A DNA stretch of 27,611 nucleotides, from positions 1 through 27,611 of the forward strand of contig JAGBEM010000125.1 in assembly GCA_017936985.1 (NCBI GenBank), in the 5' to 3' direction. The notes beneath the pieces are model-generated. The model was not told the DNA's origin. It did not search any database and saw only the letters and a program-made list of their open reading frames with translations. The position numbers were made by a program, and so were the translations under genes. The DNA comes from Oscillospiraceae bacterium. Its GTDB lineage: Bacteria; Bacillota_A; Clostridia; Oscillospirales; Oscillospiraceae. This document shows, piece by piece, positions 6,283-14,386 of this stretch (positions are counted from its first letter, which is position 1; every line of letters starts with the position of its first letter).

Positions 6283-6707
6283 ATTTTGTTTTACTTCTGT
6301 TTCTTATCTTCTCGTCGCTTTTATCTCGAACCCCCGACGCTGGGCATGATACCGGTCTCCGCTGGCGCGGCTGTCATAACTCCGCAGCATCGTTCATAGC
6401 GTGTGCCGCAGGGTTCCCCCTCAAGTCTGTGGGAGGGCGTGAGCAATTTAAGCTTACCACTTCAGGTGTGACCAAAACGGACTCAGCGACGGATGATTTC
6501 TATGTGTGGGTGCATTTAATTTAAGATCATAATGTTTTTCTATATCTTCGGCCTCATTAATTATCATTTTTTCACTATTGATTTGGCAATCAAAAGTTCT
6601 TAGACTGCACCGTCAGCTGAGGCCAAGATAAATGTTGATCTACTGTTTTTTGATGTGCCGTCCAACACAGAAGGATACAGTCACTACAGATATGTACCCA
6701 ATCAGCC
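6234..6707. other. Gene-poor border between element remnants and the metabolic island
   Basis: No complete gene is seen. It contains the hairpin at 6219-6282 and GC-rich sequence to about 6480. An AT-rich stretch follows (6520-6600), then a short plus-strand open tail (about 6609-6711) ending in FFDVPSNTEGYSHYRYVPNQ before a stop, which might be the last codons of a lost gene. No tRNA gene or clear attachment-site repeat was found at the border. Confidence 0.4.
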
Positions 6708-7136
6708 TTAATCGTACTTTTCAATAGCTGCCACAAGCTGGATCTCTACCGGTGCATTTCCCGGCAGAGTAGCAACACCGATGGCCGCTCTTGCGCCGAT
6801 CCCTGCTTCTCCCAACACAGAACAAAGATATTCAGAGGCAAGGTCACCGATTTTGGCATGGGTCTGATAGTCAGATTCCGCATTAATATAAACGGTCAGT
6901 GTAAGAATCTGAGCAATCTTCTCACCCTCAGTCAGCGTATTTTGCGCTGCAGTGAGAGCATTAGCAGCAGCCTGCTCCACGGCCACACGATATATTTCTG
7001 CAGGCTCCTGAGCACTCACTTTTCCGCTCACAAGAAGCTTTCCATCCTTTCTGGATGTCATACCCGCCGTGTAGACGGTATTCCCATAGCGAATCGCTGG
7101 CTTATACTTTCCCTGCGGCACCGGATTCTTATTCAT
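6708..7136 (-). CDS. ridA: RidA family reactive-imine deaminase
   Basis: 142 residues, the usual length of YjgF/YER057c/UK114 proteins, with AAGGAG six bases before the ATG. The family's key stretch is present: GARAAIGVATLPGNAPVEIQ, with Arg116 in the position of the substrate-binding arginine and Glu131 in the closing 'VEI'. RidA hydrolyses enamine/imine intermediates that PLP enzymes release, giving the 2-oxoacid and ammonia. It lies 35 bases after an aminotransferase gene and is the last gene of the oxidoreductase operon. It probably protects the PLP enzymes encoded here or completes their deamination. No clear terminator follows. Confidence 0.85.
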   Translation of the reverse strand: MNKNPVPQGKYKPAIRYGNTVYTAGMTSRKDGKLLVSGKVSAQEPAEIYRVAVEQAAANALTAAQNTLTEGEKIAQILTLTVYINAESDYQTHAKIGDLASEYLCSVLGEAGIGARAAIGVATLPGNAPVEIQLVAAIEKYD

Positions 7137-7171
7137 ATTTTTCTCCTTCTATTACATAAATGTTATTCAAT

Positions 7172-8368
7172 TTATTCGTCCAAATAAGCTCTAACGCAAC
7201 GATTTATTATGTCTACTCCTTGGCAAATCTGTTCATGAGTCGGCATGGAAAAATTCAAGCGAAAGCAGTTTGAAAATTCTCCCTCACCTACTGCAAAAGC
7301 AGGGCCTGAAATCATCAAAACCTTTCCGGCAGCAAGAATACGATCCAGTAGCTTTTCAGCCACATAGCCCTTGGGCATTTCCGCCCACAGGAACAGACCG
7401 CCCTCAGGATGAGTATACCGTACACGCTCGTCAATACCACCCAGTGCCTCCAGCATCACATCGCGACTGGCACGATACTGATCACAGATCATATTAATGT
7501 GTCCGTCCACATCATAACCTGTCAGATACTCGCTACACATTGCCTGCATTAGCGTGCTGGTATGCACATCGCTGATTTGCTTACATTTGGTGACCTTCTT
7601 GACCACTTCATCTGGGCCGATCAAAAAACCAACACGGATGCCGGGTGCTAAAATCTTGGACAGAGAACCGGCAAATGTAACTATACCGTCCTGATCCATG
7701 CTCTTGATTGTGGGAACGTACTCGCCCGAATAGCGCAGCTCAAAATAGGGCGAATCTTCCAAAATCATAACATTGTACTTTTTGGCAAGCTCCAGCATCT
7801 GCTTGCGGCGCTGTAGAGAAAGCGTTACACCTGTTGGATTCTGGAAGGTGGGAATTGTATAGATGAACTTAATGTTCTTCTCACGCTTGAGCGCATCCTC
7901 CAGATATTCCATGCGCATTCCCTCATCATCTACGGGAATTCCGATCAAGCGACCGCCGTTATAGGAGCGAATGGCATTGAGAGAGCTGATAAAGCTGGGA
8001 TTCTCGCAGATCACTCCATCACCCTCATTCAAAAATGTCTTTGCAAATGCCTCAATAGCCTGCTGTGCGCCGGAGGTGATTAGGATCCCATCGCCATCAC
8101 TGAAGGATTGATATTTTTCACGCATCCGCTTTTTCAGTGCCTCCTGCAGCGGAGGATAGCCCTCACTAACCCCATACTGCAACATGCGGGCCGGCTGTTC
8201 GTCTAAAAGTCTGCACAAGATCTCCCTCATTTCCTTGACCGGATAGGTTGATGGATTAGGGCTCCCGGCTGCGAAAGAAATGACTCCTGGCTGTGAGGCC
8301 ATTTTCAGTACCTCACGAATGGGAGAACGCCCAAATGCACTCATTCGATCCGCATATGGATACTCCAT
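7172..8368 (-). CDS. PLP-dependent class I/II aminotransferase (2-aminoadipate/aromatic type)
   Basis: 398 residues, fold type I. Visible sites: GAQQAIE at 100-106 (cofactor phosphate turn), FQNPTG at 175-180, EDSPYFELRY with Asp205 and Tyr208, the PLP lysine in SLSKIL (Lys238), Arg245, and a substrate Arg in the C-terminal CFRLNFS. The sequence follows the branch that holds LysN/2-aminoadipate and branched/aromatic aminotransferases and the catalytic half of MocR proteins, but it lacks the MocR DNA-binding domain. AAAGGAG precedes the ATG. It should remove amino groups from amino acids to feed 2-oxoacids to the oxidoreductase encoded upstream in the same operon. Exact substrate is not readable. 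Confidence 0.85.
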   Translation of the reverse strand: MEYPYADRMSAFGRSPIREVLKMASQPGVISFAAGSPNPSTYPVKEMREILCRLLDEQPARMLQYGVSEGYPPLQEALKKRMREKYQSFSDGDGILITSGAQQAIEAFAKTFLNEGDGVICENPSFISSLNAIRSYNGGRLIGIPVDDEGMRMEYLEDALKREKNIKFIYTIPTFQNPTGVTLSLQRRKQMLELAKKYNVMILEDSPYFELRYSGEYVPTIKSMDQDGIVTFAGSLSKILAPGIRVGFLIGPDEVVKKVTKCKQISDVHTSTLMQAMCSEYLTGYDVDGHINMICDQYRASRDVMLEALGGIDERVRYTHPEGGLFLWAEMPKGYVAEKLLDRILAAGKVLMISGPAFAVGEGEFSNCFRLNFSMPTHEQICQGVDIINRCVRAYLDE

Positions 8369-8403
8369 ATTTGATTTCTCCTTTCCGAATTAACCGTTTC
8401 CTG

Positions 8404-10503
8404 TTATGCATTCATAAGCATCAACGCATCGATCACGCGGACGCCTTCTCCTTTGTCATACACAAAAACGGGATTAAGATCAAGTTCACGCAGGTCTCTG
8501 TTATCGACCGCATAGCGAGATATCTGCACCATCAGATCCGCCAATGCAGCCACATCCTTTGCCGTATCGCCGCGATAGCCACTTAACAAACGGTAGGACT
8601 TCAGCGTGGTCAGCAGATCCTCGGCCTCCTCATGACTAATAGGACAGGGTGTCAGCACAACATCCCGGAAAAGTTCCACAAAGACTCCGCCCAGACCTGC
8701 CAGAAGCATAGGGCCAAACTGTGCATCGTTATGAACGCCCAGGATCATTTCAATACCCTTCGGCGCCATCGTACCAACCAACACACCTTCAATCTGTGCC
8801 TGAGGGCAGTGGGTGGCGCAGTTTTCCATAATACGCATAAATGCCTGCTCGGCCTCCTGTGCGCTCTGGATATTCAGCCTCACACCGCCGCAATCCGTTT
8901 TATGAAGGATATCCTTAGAACTCACCTTCATCACCAGAGGAAATTTCATATTCGGTAGCACCTGCCGCAGTTCCTCCAGATTGGCAACTACTCTCTCTTC
9001 ACCCACGCATACGCCGCAGGCACCAATACGCTGCTTTGCTTCATATTCCGTCAGTGTTTGTGTGCCCACGCCTGCCGCAACCGCGACATTGCTCACACTG
9101 CGCAGATCGTGGCGCTGAGGTGAATAACGAGTATACTCCATCAGCAGAGCAAGACAGCGATAGGCCGTTTTGGCACTGGACATTACCACGATTTCGTTTT
9201 GCTCCAGCAGAGCCTTATAGCGCTCACTGGGGGAAGCCTCCAGCGAAGGCACCACAAAGTAGGGCTTTTTCAGTCCACGCTTGCGAGCTTCCATGAGTGC
9301 CTCGCAGATCCCTACCGACACCTTGCCCTCCGTTATGTCAATGTTGCAGCCAATCGTAATGCCACCAACATCTTCCATGCCTTCAAATACACGCAGCAGG
9401 CCCACCGTTCTTTCCACATCACCGAAAAGCGCCGTGGTGGCATCAAGCGGATTATTGGGTGTGGCAAACACAGGGATATATTTTCTGATTTTCTCCTTGT
9501 CAGCCTCCTGCAGGGGCGGCAGCGGAATTTCAAACTGCTCACACAGATCCGCACAAATGGTATTTGCGCCACCGGAGAGATTCAATCCGGCGATCCCAGC
9601 TGCAGCCGGAAGATTGCTGCCCAGCACCGAGAACATCTGCGCCATGCAAAGCAGTTCCTCCAGGCAGTCCACCTCGACCACACCGTATTTACGGAACACC
9701 GCATGATAGGCCTCTTTGCTGCCCGCCAGATTGCCTGTATGAGATGCCGCTGCCTTGGCACCGACGGCAGACTTACCCGCCTTCAAAACCACTACAGGCT
9801 TGCGCAGGCGGGCAGCCTCCGCCAGTGAGGAGGTAAATTTAACGGCATCACGAACGCCCTCCAAGTACAATGCAATGACCTGCACCGCATCATCATGTAC
9901 CATGTATTCCATGTATTCCTCGAGGGTCACGATATTGCCATTGCCGGAAGAAACAACATAGGAGATATTCAGTCCGGGGCGAGCCATAATGTTGGATGCA
10001 ATAAAACCACTCTGAGCCAGTACGCCGATGCCAGTAGGCCGAGTCTGCATATCCAAAGTGCAAGCCATGCCCCACATATTGATTTTCTTGACATTGTTCA
10101 GCAGACCAGCACAGTTCGGGCCGAGAATGGCCATACCGTACTTCTGGGACAGCCGCTTCATCTCCTCTTCAAGCTCAGTACCTTCTTCACTGTGCTCTTC
10201 AGAAAAACCGCTGGCAAAAACAATTGCTGCCTTTGTCCCCATTTCCGCTGCCTGAAGCAAAATTGGAAGCACCGCCTCCTTGGGCGTGCAAACCACAGCG
10301 CAGTCCACCGTCTCGGGCAAATCGCCGAGAGAAGCATAGGTGCGGCAGCCGTTTAATTCTTTTTTCTTCGGGTTAACGAGATACACACGAGCAACATTCG
10401 ACTTCATAGCGTTAATCGCTGTATGGCAGCCAAAGCTGCCAGGCCTATCGCTAGCACCTACCACCGCAATGCTTTCAGGGCAAAACAGTTTTTTGAGATT
10501 CAT
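8404..10503 (-). CDS. ADP-forming acyl-CoA (acetate-CoA) ligase, fused alpha-beta subunits
   Basis: 699 residues. Domain order: CoA-binding Rossmann domain (AVVGASDRPGSFG at 13-25), succinyl-CoA-ligase-like domains (ILGPNCAGLLN; the swinging-loop phosphohistidine in ASHTGNLAGS, His255), then an ATP-grasp domain (about 485-699, from LTEYEAKQRIGACGV to LDLNPVFVY). This is the full set of an ACD enzyme, which converts acyl-CoA + ADP + phosphate to acid + CoA + ATP in one step. There is no C-terminal acetyltransferase domain as in PatZ-like proteins. Its ATG overlaps the stop of the oxidoreductase gamma gene (ATGA), which shows tight coupling. It most likely harvests ATP from the acyl-CoA made by that oxidoreductase. 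Confidence 0.92.
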   Translation of the reverse strand: MNLKKLFCPESIAVVGASDRPGSFGCHTAINAMKSNVARVYLVNPKKKELNGCRTYASLGDLPETVDCAVVCTPKEAVLPILLQAAEMGTKAAIVFASGFSEEHSEEGTELEEEMKRLSQKYGMAILGPNCAGLLNNVKKINMWGMACTLDMQTRPTGIGVLAQSGFIASNIMARPGLNISYVVSSGNGNIVTLEEYMEYMVHDDAVQVIALYLEGVRDAVKFTSSLAEAARLRKPVVVLKAGKSAVGAKAAASHTGNLAGSKEAYHAVFRKYGVVEVDCLEELLCMAQMFSVLGSNLPAAAGIAGLNLSGGANTICADLCEQFEIPLPPLQEADKEKIRKYIPVFATPNNPLDATTALFGDVERTVGLLRVFEGMEDVGGITIGCNIDITEGKVSVGICEALMEARKRGLKKPYFVVPSLEASPSERYKALLEQNEIVVMSSAKTAYRCLALLMEYTRYSPQRHDLRSVSNVAVAAGVGTQTLTEYEAKQRIGACGVCVGEERVVANLEELRQVLPNMKFPLVMKVSSKDILHKTDCGGVRLNIQSAQEAEQAFMRIMENCATHCPQAQIEGVLVGTMAPKGIEMILGVHNDAQFGPMLLAGLGGVFVELFRDVVLTPCPISHEEAEDLLTTLKSYRLLSGYRGDTAKDVAALADLMVQISRYAVDNRDLRELDLNPVFVYDKGEGVRVIDALMLMNA

Positions 10504-11045
10504 TTTACCTCCTCATACCCCACATCAAATGCGCGGACATTAGCCTGCGCAAACTTTTCCTTTCCCTTATGCACAAAGAAGTCCATCAGACTGTCTCTGG
10601 CAAATGCGCCGTCAAACCAACCCAAATGCTTGATGATCGCACCCACCATAACAAGGCTCTGTCCCTTGGGATTTTCTGCCTTCTCCGCCAGTTCCGCACA
10701 GTCCAGCCGCACCACTTTTACACCGGCAGGATACTGCTGATCCTCAGGCACATTATGTGCATTGGCAAACACCGTGCAATCCGCTTTACAGAACTCCAGA
10801 TAATCCAGCGCGGGAACATTCATAGCCACCAGAACGTCCGCACACTCCATGACAGGGCTTCCGATCTTTTCTTCCGGCATCTCGCCGTACTTGACGACGC
10901 AGTTTGCTTTTCCGCCACGCATCGTAGGGCCGTAAGCCGGCATCCATACTGCACTCAATCCGCTTTTGGTTGCCATTTCCGCGATGACAAGTCCTCCTGT
11001 CAGCACGCCCTGACCTCCAAAACCTGCAAAAATGATTTCCTTCAT
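10500..11045 (-). CDS. 2-oxoacid:ferredoxin oxidoreductase, gamma subunit
   Basis: 181 residues from the ATG at 11045, preceded by AAGGA at seven bases. The open frame runs 43 codons further up, but that part has no start signal or family match. The N-terminus IIFAGFGGQGVLTGG is the hallmark of the gamma subunit, followed by the conserved WMPAYGPTMRGGKANCVV. This subunit binds the CoA substrate and closes the OFOR complex. The gene is separated from the beta gene by 132 bases, unlike the other tightly packed genes, and overlaps the ACD gene by four bases. Confidence 0.92.
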   Translation of the reverse strand: MKEIIFAGFGGQGVLTGGLVIAEMATKSGLSAVWMPAYGPTMRGGKANCVVKYGEMPEEKIGSPVMECADVLVAMNVPALDYLEFCKADCTVFANAHNVPEDQQYPAGVKVVRLDCAELAEKAENPKGQSLVMVGAIIKHLGWFDGAFARDSLMDFFVHKGKEKFAQANVRAFDVGYEEVK

Positions 11046-11177
11046 TTTACTATCCTTTTCGGCACAATATCCTTTTCGTAACTGTGGATAAGGCCGCCTT
11101 TCATTTAAAATTGTCATGCTTTGGAGACGGGAGCAACGGATGATCCGGCCCCCTCGTTTCCGCTCCTGCGGCAAATT

Positions 11178-11918
11178 TTATCCGCGGGTCTTGAACTCTC
11201 CAAGTGGATACTCCTTCAATATTTCTGTTTTCAGGCGTTCTTCTGCCTTCAATGGAGACATTCCCCAGTTTGTGGGGCATACGCCCAACAGCTCCACCAT
11301 GGAATATCCCTCCCCTTTGATCTGTGCTTCCAACGCGTTCCGGATACAACGGCGTGCTTGCTCCACATTTTTCGAATCATACACGGCGCAGCGCGCAACA
11401 TATGCTGGGCGGAATTGCGTAGCAATCAGTTCAGGCAGATGAATGGGATATCCTGTCTTTTCACAGTCGCGTCCCATCAGGCATGTAGCTGTTTTCTGTC
11501 CTTCCATTGTTGTCCAGCTCATCTGTCCGCCTGTCATACCGAAGTTGAGATTATTTACGGTAAATACCGTGATTTTCTCGTTGCGGTAGGCTGCATTTAG
11601 GGTTTCAGACAAGCCAATCACACCGCAGTCACCGTCACCCTGATAGGTCATTACCAGCAGATCCGGGCGCATTCTCTTGATGCCAGTGGCCGATGCCGCA
11701 GCGCGGCCATGGGCACACTGGAACTTATCAATATGGTCAATACCGGACAGAGACAGATTACAATTGCAACCGACGCCCAAGGCTATGATCTGCCGATGAG
11801 CATACCCCAACTCCTCCACGCATTCCTGAATCAGTCTGTAGAATGTGCCGTGAGAACAACCGGCACAAAAATTATGTGCGTTTTCAATGATGGCAGGTTT
11901 TTCTTTGATTACTCTCAT
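11178..11918 (-). CDS. 2-oxoacid:ferredoxin oxidoreductase, beta subunit (TPP-binding)
   Basis: 246 residues. The thiamine pyrophosphate motif is complete: GDGD at 94-97 followed by NN at 122-123 (TVFTVNNLNFGMTGGQ). FCAGCSHG holds Cys18 and Cys21, and CNCN holds Cys51 and Cys53, fitting the cysteine set for the proximal [4Fe-4S] cluster. In the family this position reads 'CPGCGHG', so the glycine-to-serine change is slight. GGAGGT precedes the ATG inside the end of the alpha gene, with two bases between stop and start. With the alpha, gamma and delta genes it forms a four-subunit enzyme of the VOR/KOR type. Which 2-oxoacid is used cannot be told from sequence. Confidence 0.92.
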   Translation of the reverse strand: MRVIKEKPAIIENAHNFCAGCSHGTFYRLIQECVEELGYAHRQIIALGVGCNCNLSLSGIDHIDKFQCAHGRAAASATGIKRMRPDLLVMTYQGDGDCGVIGLSETLNAAYRNEKITVFTVNNLNFGMTGGQMSWTTMEGQKTATCLMGRDCEKTGYPIHLPELIATQFRPAYVARCAVYDSKNVEQARRCIRNALEAQIKGEGYSMVELLGVCPTNWGMSPLKAEERLKTEILKEYPLGEFKTRG

Positions 11919-11920
11919 TA

Positions 11921-12997
11921 TTAATATACCTCCCTAACGGATCCGTTGCAGACAGAACGGTAATAGTCCACAACCGCCTGCACTCTCGGCACACCTACGC
12001 TGTGTGTGTAGCAATAAACCGGTACATTGCGCTGTGGGAACTCTCTTTTTGCCGCAAGCGCTACATCCTGCACCATCTGCCCCAGGTCATTGGTTTCGAC
12101 GGAAATGAATGCCTTCACCTGCGGATTGACCTGTTTAAATGCATCAAACGGATAAGGAAACACAAGCTTCGGGCGGATCAGCCCCACCTTATGTCCCTCT
12201 GCGCGGAGCTGGTATACTGCATCCGCGCAGACACGGGCAGGCAGGCCAAATGCTACGAACACATACTCTGCATCCTCCACCGAGATGTTTTCCCAGCGCT
12301 GCATTTCGCGGCAAACACGGTTAATCCGCTCCTGCCGCTGAGGCAAAAGCTGGTGAGCCAGTGCAACATTATAGCAGGGACACATTTGTTTCAAGCCGAC
12401 TTCACCCGTTCCGTCAAGTCCCCAATCCGGATGGGTAATCTCCTTGTAGGGCGGAAGTTCCACGGACTCCATCATCTGTCCCAAATAGCCCTCTGACAGG
12501 ATCAGGACGCCCATTCTGTATTTTTGTGACACATCAAATGCTTCGTATACATCGTCCACCAGCTCCTGCACACTGTCTGGTGCATAGACAATATGGCGAT
12601 AGTCACCGTTTCCGCCGGCGCGGGTGTCTCGCAAGTAGTCGACCTGACCAGAATCCAGCATGCCAAGTCCCACGCCCCAGCGCTGTACATTCATAACCAC
12701 ATAGGGCAGTTCCATACGCGCAGCATAAGAAAAACCCTCCTGCTTGAGCGCCATGCCCGGACCGGAAGATGTCGTGAATGCTCGTGCACCGCAGGCAGCA
12801 GCACCCAACACCATATTAATGCTGGCGATCTCATTTTCGGCCTGAATAAAAACACGGCCTTCCTCCGGCATCCGACTCGAAAGCGTTTCCAGTGTTTCTG
12901 TGGAAGGAGTGATGGGATAACCCGCAAAAAACTCCATACCACCGCGAATTGCAGCCTCAGCTGCCGCTACATTGCCCTTCATCATTACCTTTGCCAT
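11921..12997 (-). CDS. 2-oxoacid:ferredoxin oxidoreductase, alpha subunit
   Basis: 358 residues. GNVAAAEAAIRGGMEFFAGY then PITPSTE (29-35) is the alpha-subunit signature for the domain that contacts thiamine pyrophosphate. IQAENEIASINMVLGAAACG and FTTSSGPGMALKQEG are further conserved blocks, and the C-terminal half has the usual transketolase-like fold (FVAFGLPARV, KVGLIRPKL). It resembles VorB/KorA proteins rather than the long single-chain pyruvate enzyme. It starts 12 bases after the ferredoxin subunit gene stop. It should work on branched-chain, aromatic or other amino-acid-derived 2-oxoacids. Confidence 0.92.
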   Translation of the reverse strand: MAKVMMKGNVAAAEAAIRGGMEFFAGYPITPSTETLETLSSRMPEEGRVFIQAENEIASINMVLGAAACGARAFTTSSGPGMALKQEGFSYAARMELPYVVMNVQRWGVGLGMLDSGQVDYLRDTRAGGNGDYRHIVYAPDSVQELVDDVYEAFDVSQKYRMGVLILSEGYLGQMMESVELPPYKEITHPDWGLDGTGEVGLKQMCPCYNVALAHQLLPQRQERINRVCREMQRWENISVEDAEYVFVAFGLPARVCADAVYQLRAEGHKVGLIRPKLVFPYPFDAFKQVNPQVKAFISVETNDLGQMVQDVALAAKREFPQRNVPVYCYTHSVGVPRVQAVVDYYRSVCNGSVREVY

Positions 12998-13009
12998 ATT
13001 AATGCCACC

Positions 13010-13222
13010 TCACTTCTCATTGTCGATAATTCGAAATACATAGTCTGGGCACACATTGTAGCACACGCCGCAGCCAATGCATTTTTCCTCATCAATGACC
13101 ACATGCCGATAACCAGCTGCATTCAGTCCATCCCCAATCGCCAATGCTTTACGCGGACATTGCTCCACACAATAGCCACAGCTTTTGCACCACGCCGCAT
13201 TGACCTGCGCTTTTCTGCTCAT
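13010..13222 (-). CDS. 2[4Fe-4S] ferredoxin-type delta subunit of the oxidoreductase
   Basis: 70 residues with two full cluster motifs: CKSCGYCVEQCP (Cys12, 15, 18, 22) and CIGCGVCYNVCP (Cys48, 51, 54, 58). This is the dicluster delta subunit that passes electrons from the beta-subunit cluster to free ferredoxin. It is the first gene of the operon. AGGAGG lies just ahead of its ATG, and the promoter and operator at 13245-13297 are next upstream. Confidence 0.92.
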   Translation of the reverse strand: MSRKAQVNAAWCKSCGYCVEQCPRKALAIGDGLNAAGYRHVVIDEEKCIGCGVCYNVCPDYVFRIIDNEK

Positions 13223-13244
13223 AATTATGACCTCCTATCAATTT

Positions 13245-13263
13245 TTGTAAATTATAATTTCTA
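13245..13263. promoter_or_regulatory. Candidate IclR operator, oxidoreductase operon
   Basis: TTGTAAATTATAATTTCTA contains the perfect palindrome AAATTATAATTT. It has the AT-rich half-site layout of IclR-family operators (GGAAATnATTTCC-like). It lies between the -10 box and the ribosome binding site of the ferredoxin-subunit gene. An 18-of-19 copy occurs at 14328-14346. Confidence 0.6.
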
Positions 13264-13268
13264 ATTTT

Positions 13269-13297
13269 ATATTATACTATCGCAACTCAGATGTCAA
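13269..13297 (-). promoter_or_regulatory. Promoter of the oxidoreductase-ACD-aminotransferase-RidA operon
   Basis: On the minus strand a perfect TTGACA (13292-13297) is followed after 17 bases by TAATAT (13269-13274), or after 15 by TATAAT (13271-13276). The candidate operator begins six to eight bases downstream, a position that fits repression. Confidence 0.65.
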
Positions 13298-13364
13298 TCG
13301 TTTCTTTTATAATCCTTGTTCAGATTTTTGACGCACAATATTTTTTCTATTTTTAAACTTTTTC

Positions 13365-13394
13365 TTGCCAAGTGATATGTTTGCATGTTACTAT
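13365..13394 (+). promoter_or_regulatory. Possible promoter of the IclR-type regulator
   Basis: TTGCCA (13365-13370), 18 bases, then TACTAT (13389-13394), about 35 bp before the regulator ATG. Other AT-rich combinations upstream are possible. Confidence 0.35.
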
Positions 13395-13429
13395 TAATAA
13401 AACTACAACGCGTTCACGGAGGTCATACT

Positions 13430-14206
13430 ATGGCTGACCCTAAAAAGAATCAATACTCCATCAGCGCCGTGGAACACGCCTTAACCGTGCTTGAGTTCAT
13501 TGTAAAAAAGCAGGCCGATGTCAGTGCAATTGAGATCCACGCCAGAACCGGAATTCCCAAACCCACACTTCATAAGCTGCTGCAGACTCTGCGCCAGTTA
13601 GGCTATATTGAGCAAAACGAAGAAACAAATCAATATTCTGCCACCATGAAGCCGCTGCAAATCGGTTATTATTGTCTGAACCGGCGCCAGTTTTTATCCA
13701 CTTTCTATCCGTATGTTCTCATGTATCTGCGCCGCTTCCGTTGCGCGATTTCCCTATCGGTCTTTTCTCGCAACGAAGTTGTTGTGGCTTATTCCGCCAT
13801 TGGCGGCGCAAATACAGTTGTTGACAGCAACAGCATTGTCGGACTCACTTCTTCGATATACGCTTCCTCCTCCGGTCGAGTGTTGCTGGCCTCTCTCTCA
13901 GACGATGACGTGCGCGAACTTTTGTCCACAATCCCTTTAACCCCTTTTACCGAGCGTACTCCTCACAGCGTCGAGGATATCCTTCTCTCGCTAGAGCAGG
14001 TACGCAGCGAAGGCTTTTGCCGGTTGGACGGCGAACGCTATTACGGCTTTTCAACGATTTCCTTCCCGCTGTATGACATCACCAAGCGTCTTGTCGGCAC
14101 GCTGGATCTGGCTATGCCTACTGCAGAGATCGACTCCACCATGACAGATGCCGTCATCGCAGAAATAATGCATACTCTTTCCTGCGTTCAGCTGAACTGT
14201 AACTAA
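13430..14206 (+). CDS. IclR family transcriptional regulator
   Basis: 258 residues from the ATG at 13430, which has GGAGG seven bases upstream; the earlier in-frame Met at 13385 has none. The N-terminal winged helix (SISAVEHALTVLEFIVKKQ, VSAIEIHARTGIPKPTLHKL, LGYIEQNEETNQYS) is that of IclR proteins. It is followed by the effector-binding domain, with the SSSGRVLLAS block and the closing LYDITKRLVGTLDLAMP. It is transcribed divergently from the ferredoxin-subunit gene and ends before the class V/M24 operon. Both flanking operons carry the same palindrome, so it is the likely regulator of both. The inducer would be an amino-acid or 2-oxoacid metabolite (inference). Confidence 0.9.
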   Translation: MADPKKNQYSISAVEHALTVLEFIVKKQADVSAIEIHARTGIPKPTLHKLLQTLRQLGYIEQNEETNQYSATMKPLQIGYYCLNRRQFLSTFYPYVLMYLRRFRCAISLSVFSRNEVVVAYSAIGGANTVVDSNSIVGLTSSIYASSSGRVLLASLSDDDVRELLSTIPLTPFTERTPHSVEDILLSLEQVRSEGFCRLDGERYYGFSTISFPLYDITKRLVGTLDLAMPTAEIDSTMTDAVIAEIMHTLSCVQLNCN

Positions 14207-14236
14207 CACATTATTCCGAGGAGCTTCCAAAACCCG

Positions 14237-14275
14237 TAAATCCGATATGTACACCCCATGTACATATCGGATTTA
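14237..14275 (+). terminator. Terminator of the IclR gene
   Basis: A perfect 16-bp stem (14237-14252 with 14260-14275) with a 7-base loop, followed by ATTTTT. It separates the regulator from the promoter at 14301, so the class V/M24 operon has its own transcription start. Confidence 0.85.
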
Positions 14276-14300
14276 TTTTTAAAAAGCTTGTTTTTCACTA

Positions 14301-14329
14301 TTGACAATCGCTTAAAAATCGAATATATT
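14301..14329 (+). promoter_or_regulatory. Promoter of the class V PLP enzyme - M24 operon
   Basis: A perfect TTGACA (14301-14306), a 17-base spacer and TATATT (14324-14329). The candidate operator at 14328-14346 begins at the end of the -10 box. Confidence 0.7.
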
Positions 14330-14346
14330 GTAAATAATAATTTCTA
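14328..14346. promoter_or_regulatory. Candidate IclR operator, class V/M24 operon
   Basis: TTGTAAATAATAATTTCTA differs from the site at 13245-13263 in one base of 19. Relative to its promoter it is placed almost as the other copy is, overlapping the expected transcription start. Confidence 0.6.
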
Positions 14347-14386
14347 TTTTTATTTCATATAACAACTTCAAGGAGGAAACCGTCCC

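Noticed and set aside
6201..6524. 107-codon plus-strand frame with a hydrophobic stretch
   Set aside because: No ribosome binding site. It starts inside the leader of the minus-strand TnpW-like gene and crosses the hairpin 6219-6282. Its Cys/His/Trp-rich end looks like chance reading of GC-rich DNA.
10500..11174. A 224-residue form of the OFOR gamma subunit
   Set aside because: The family begins directly with the dinucleotide-fold strand after the ATG at 11045, which has its own ribosome binding site.
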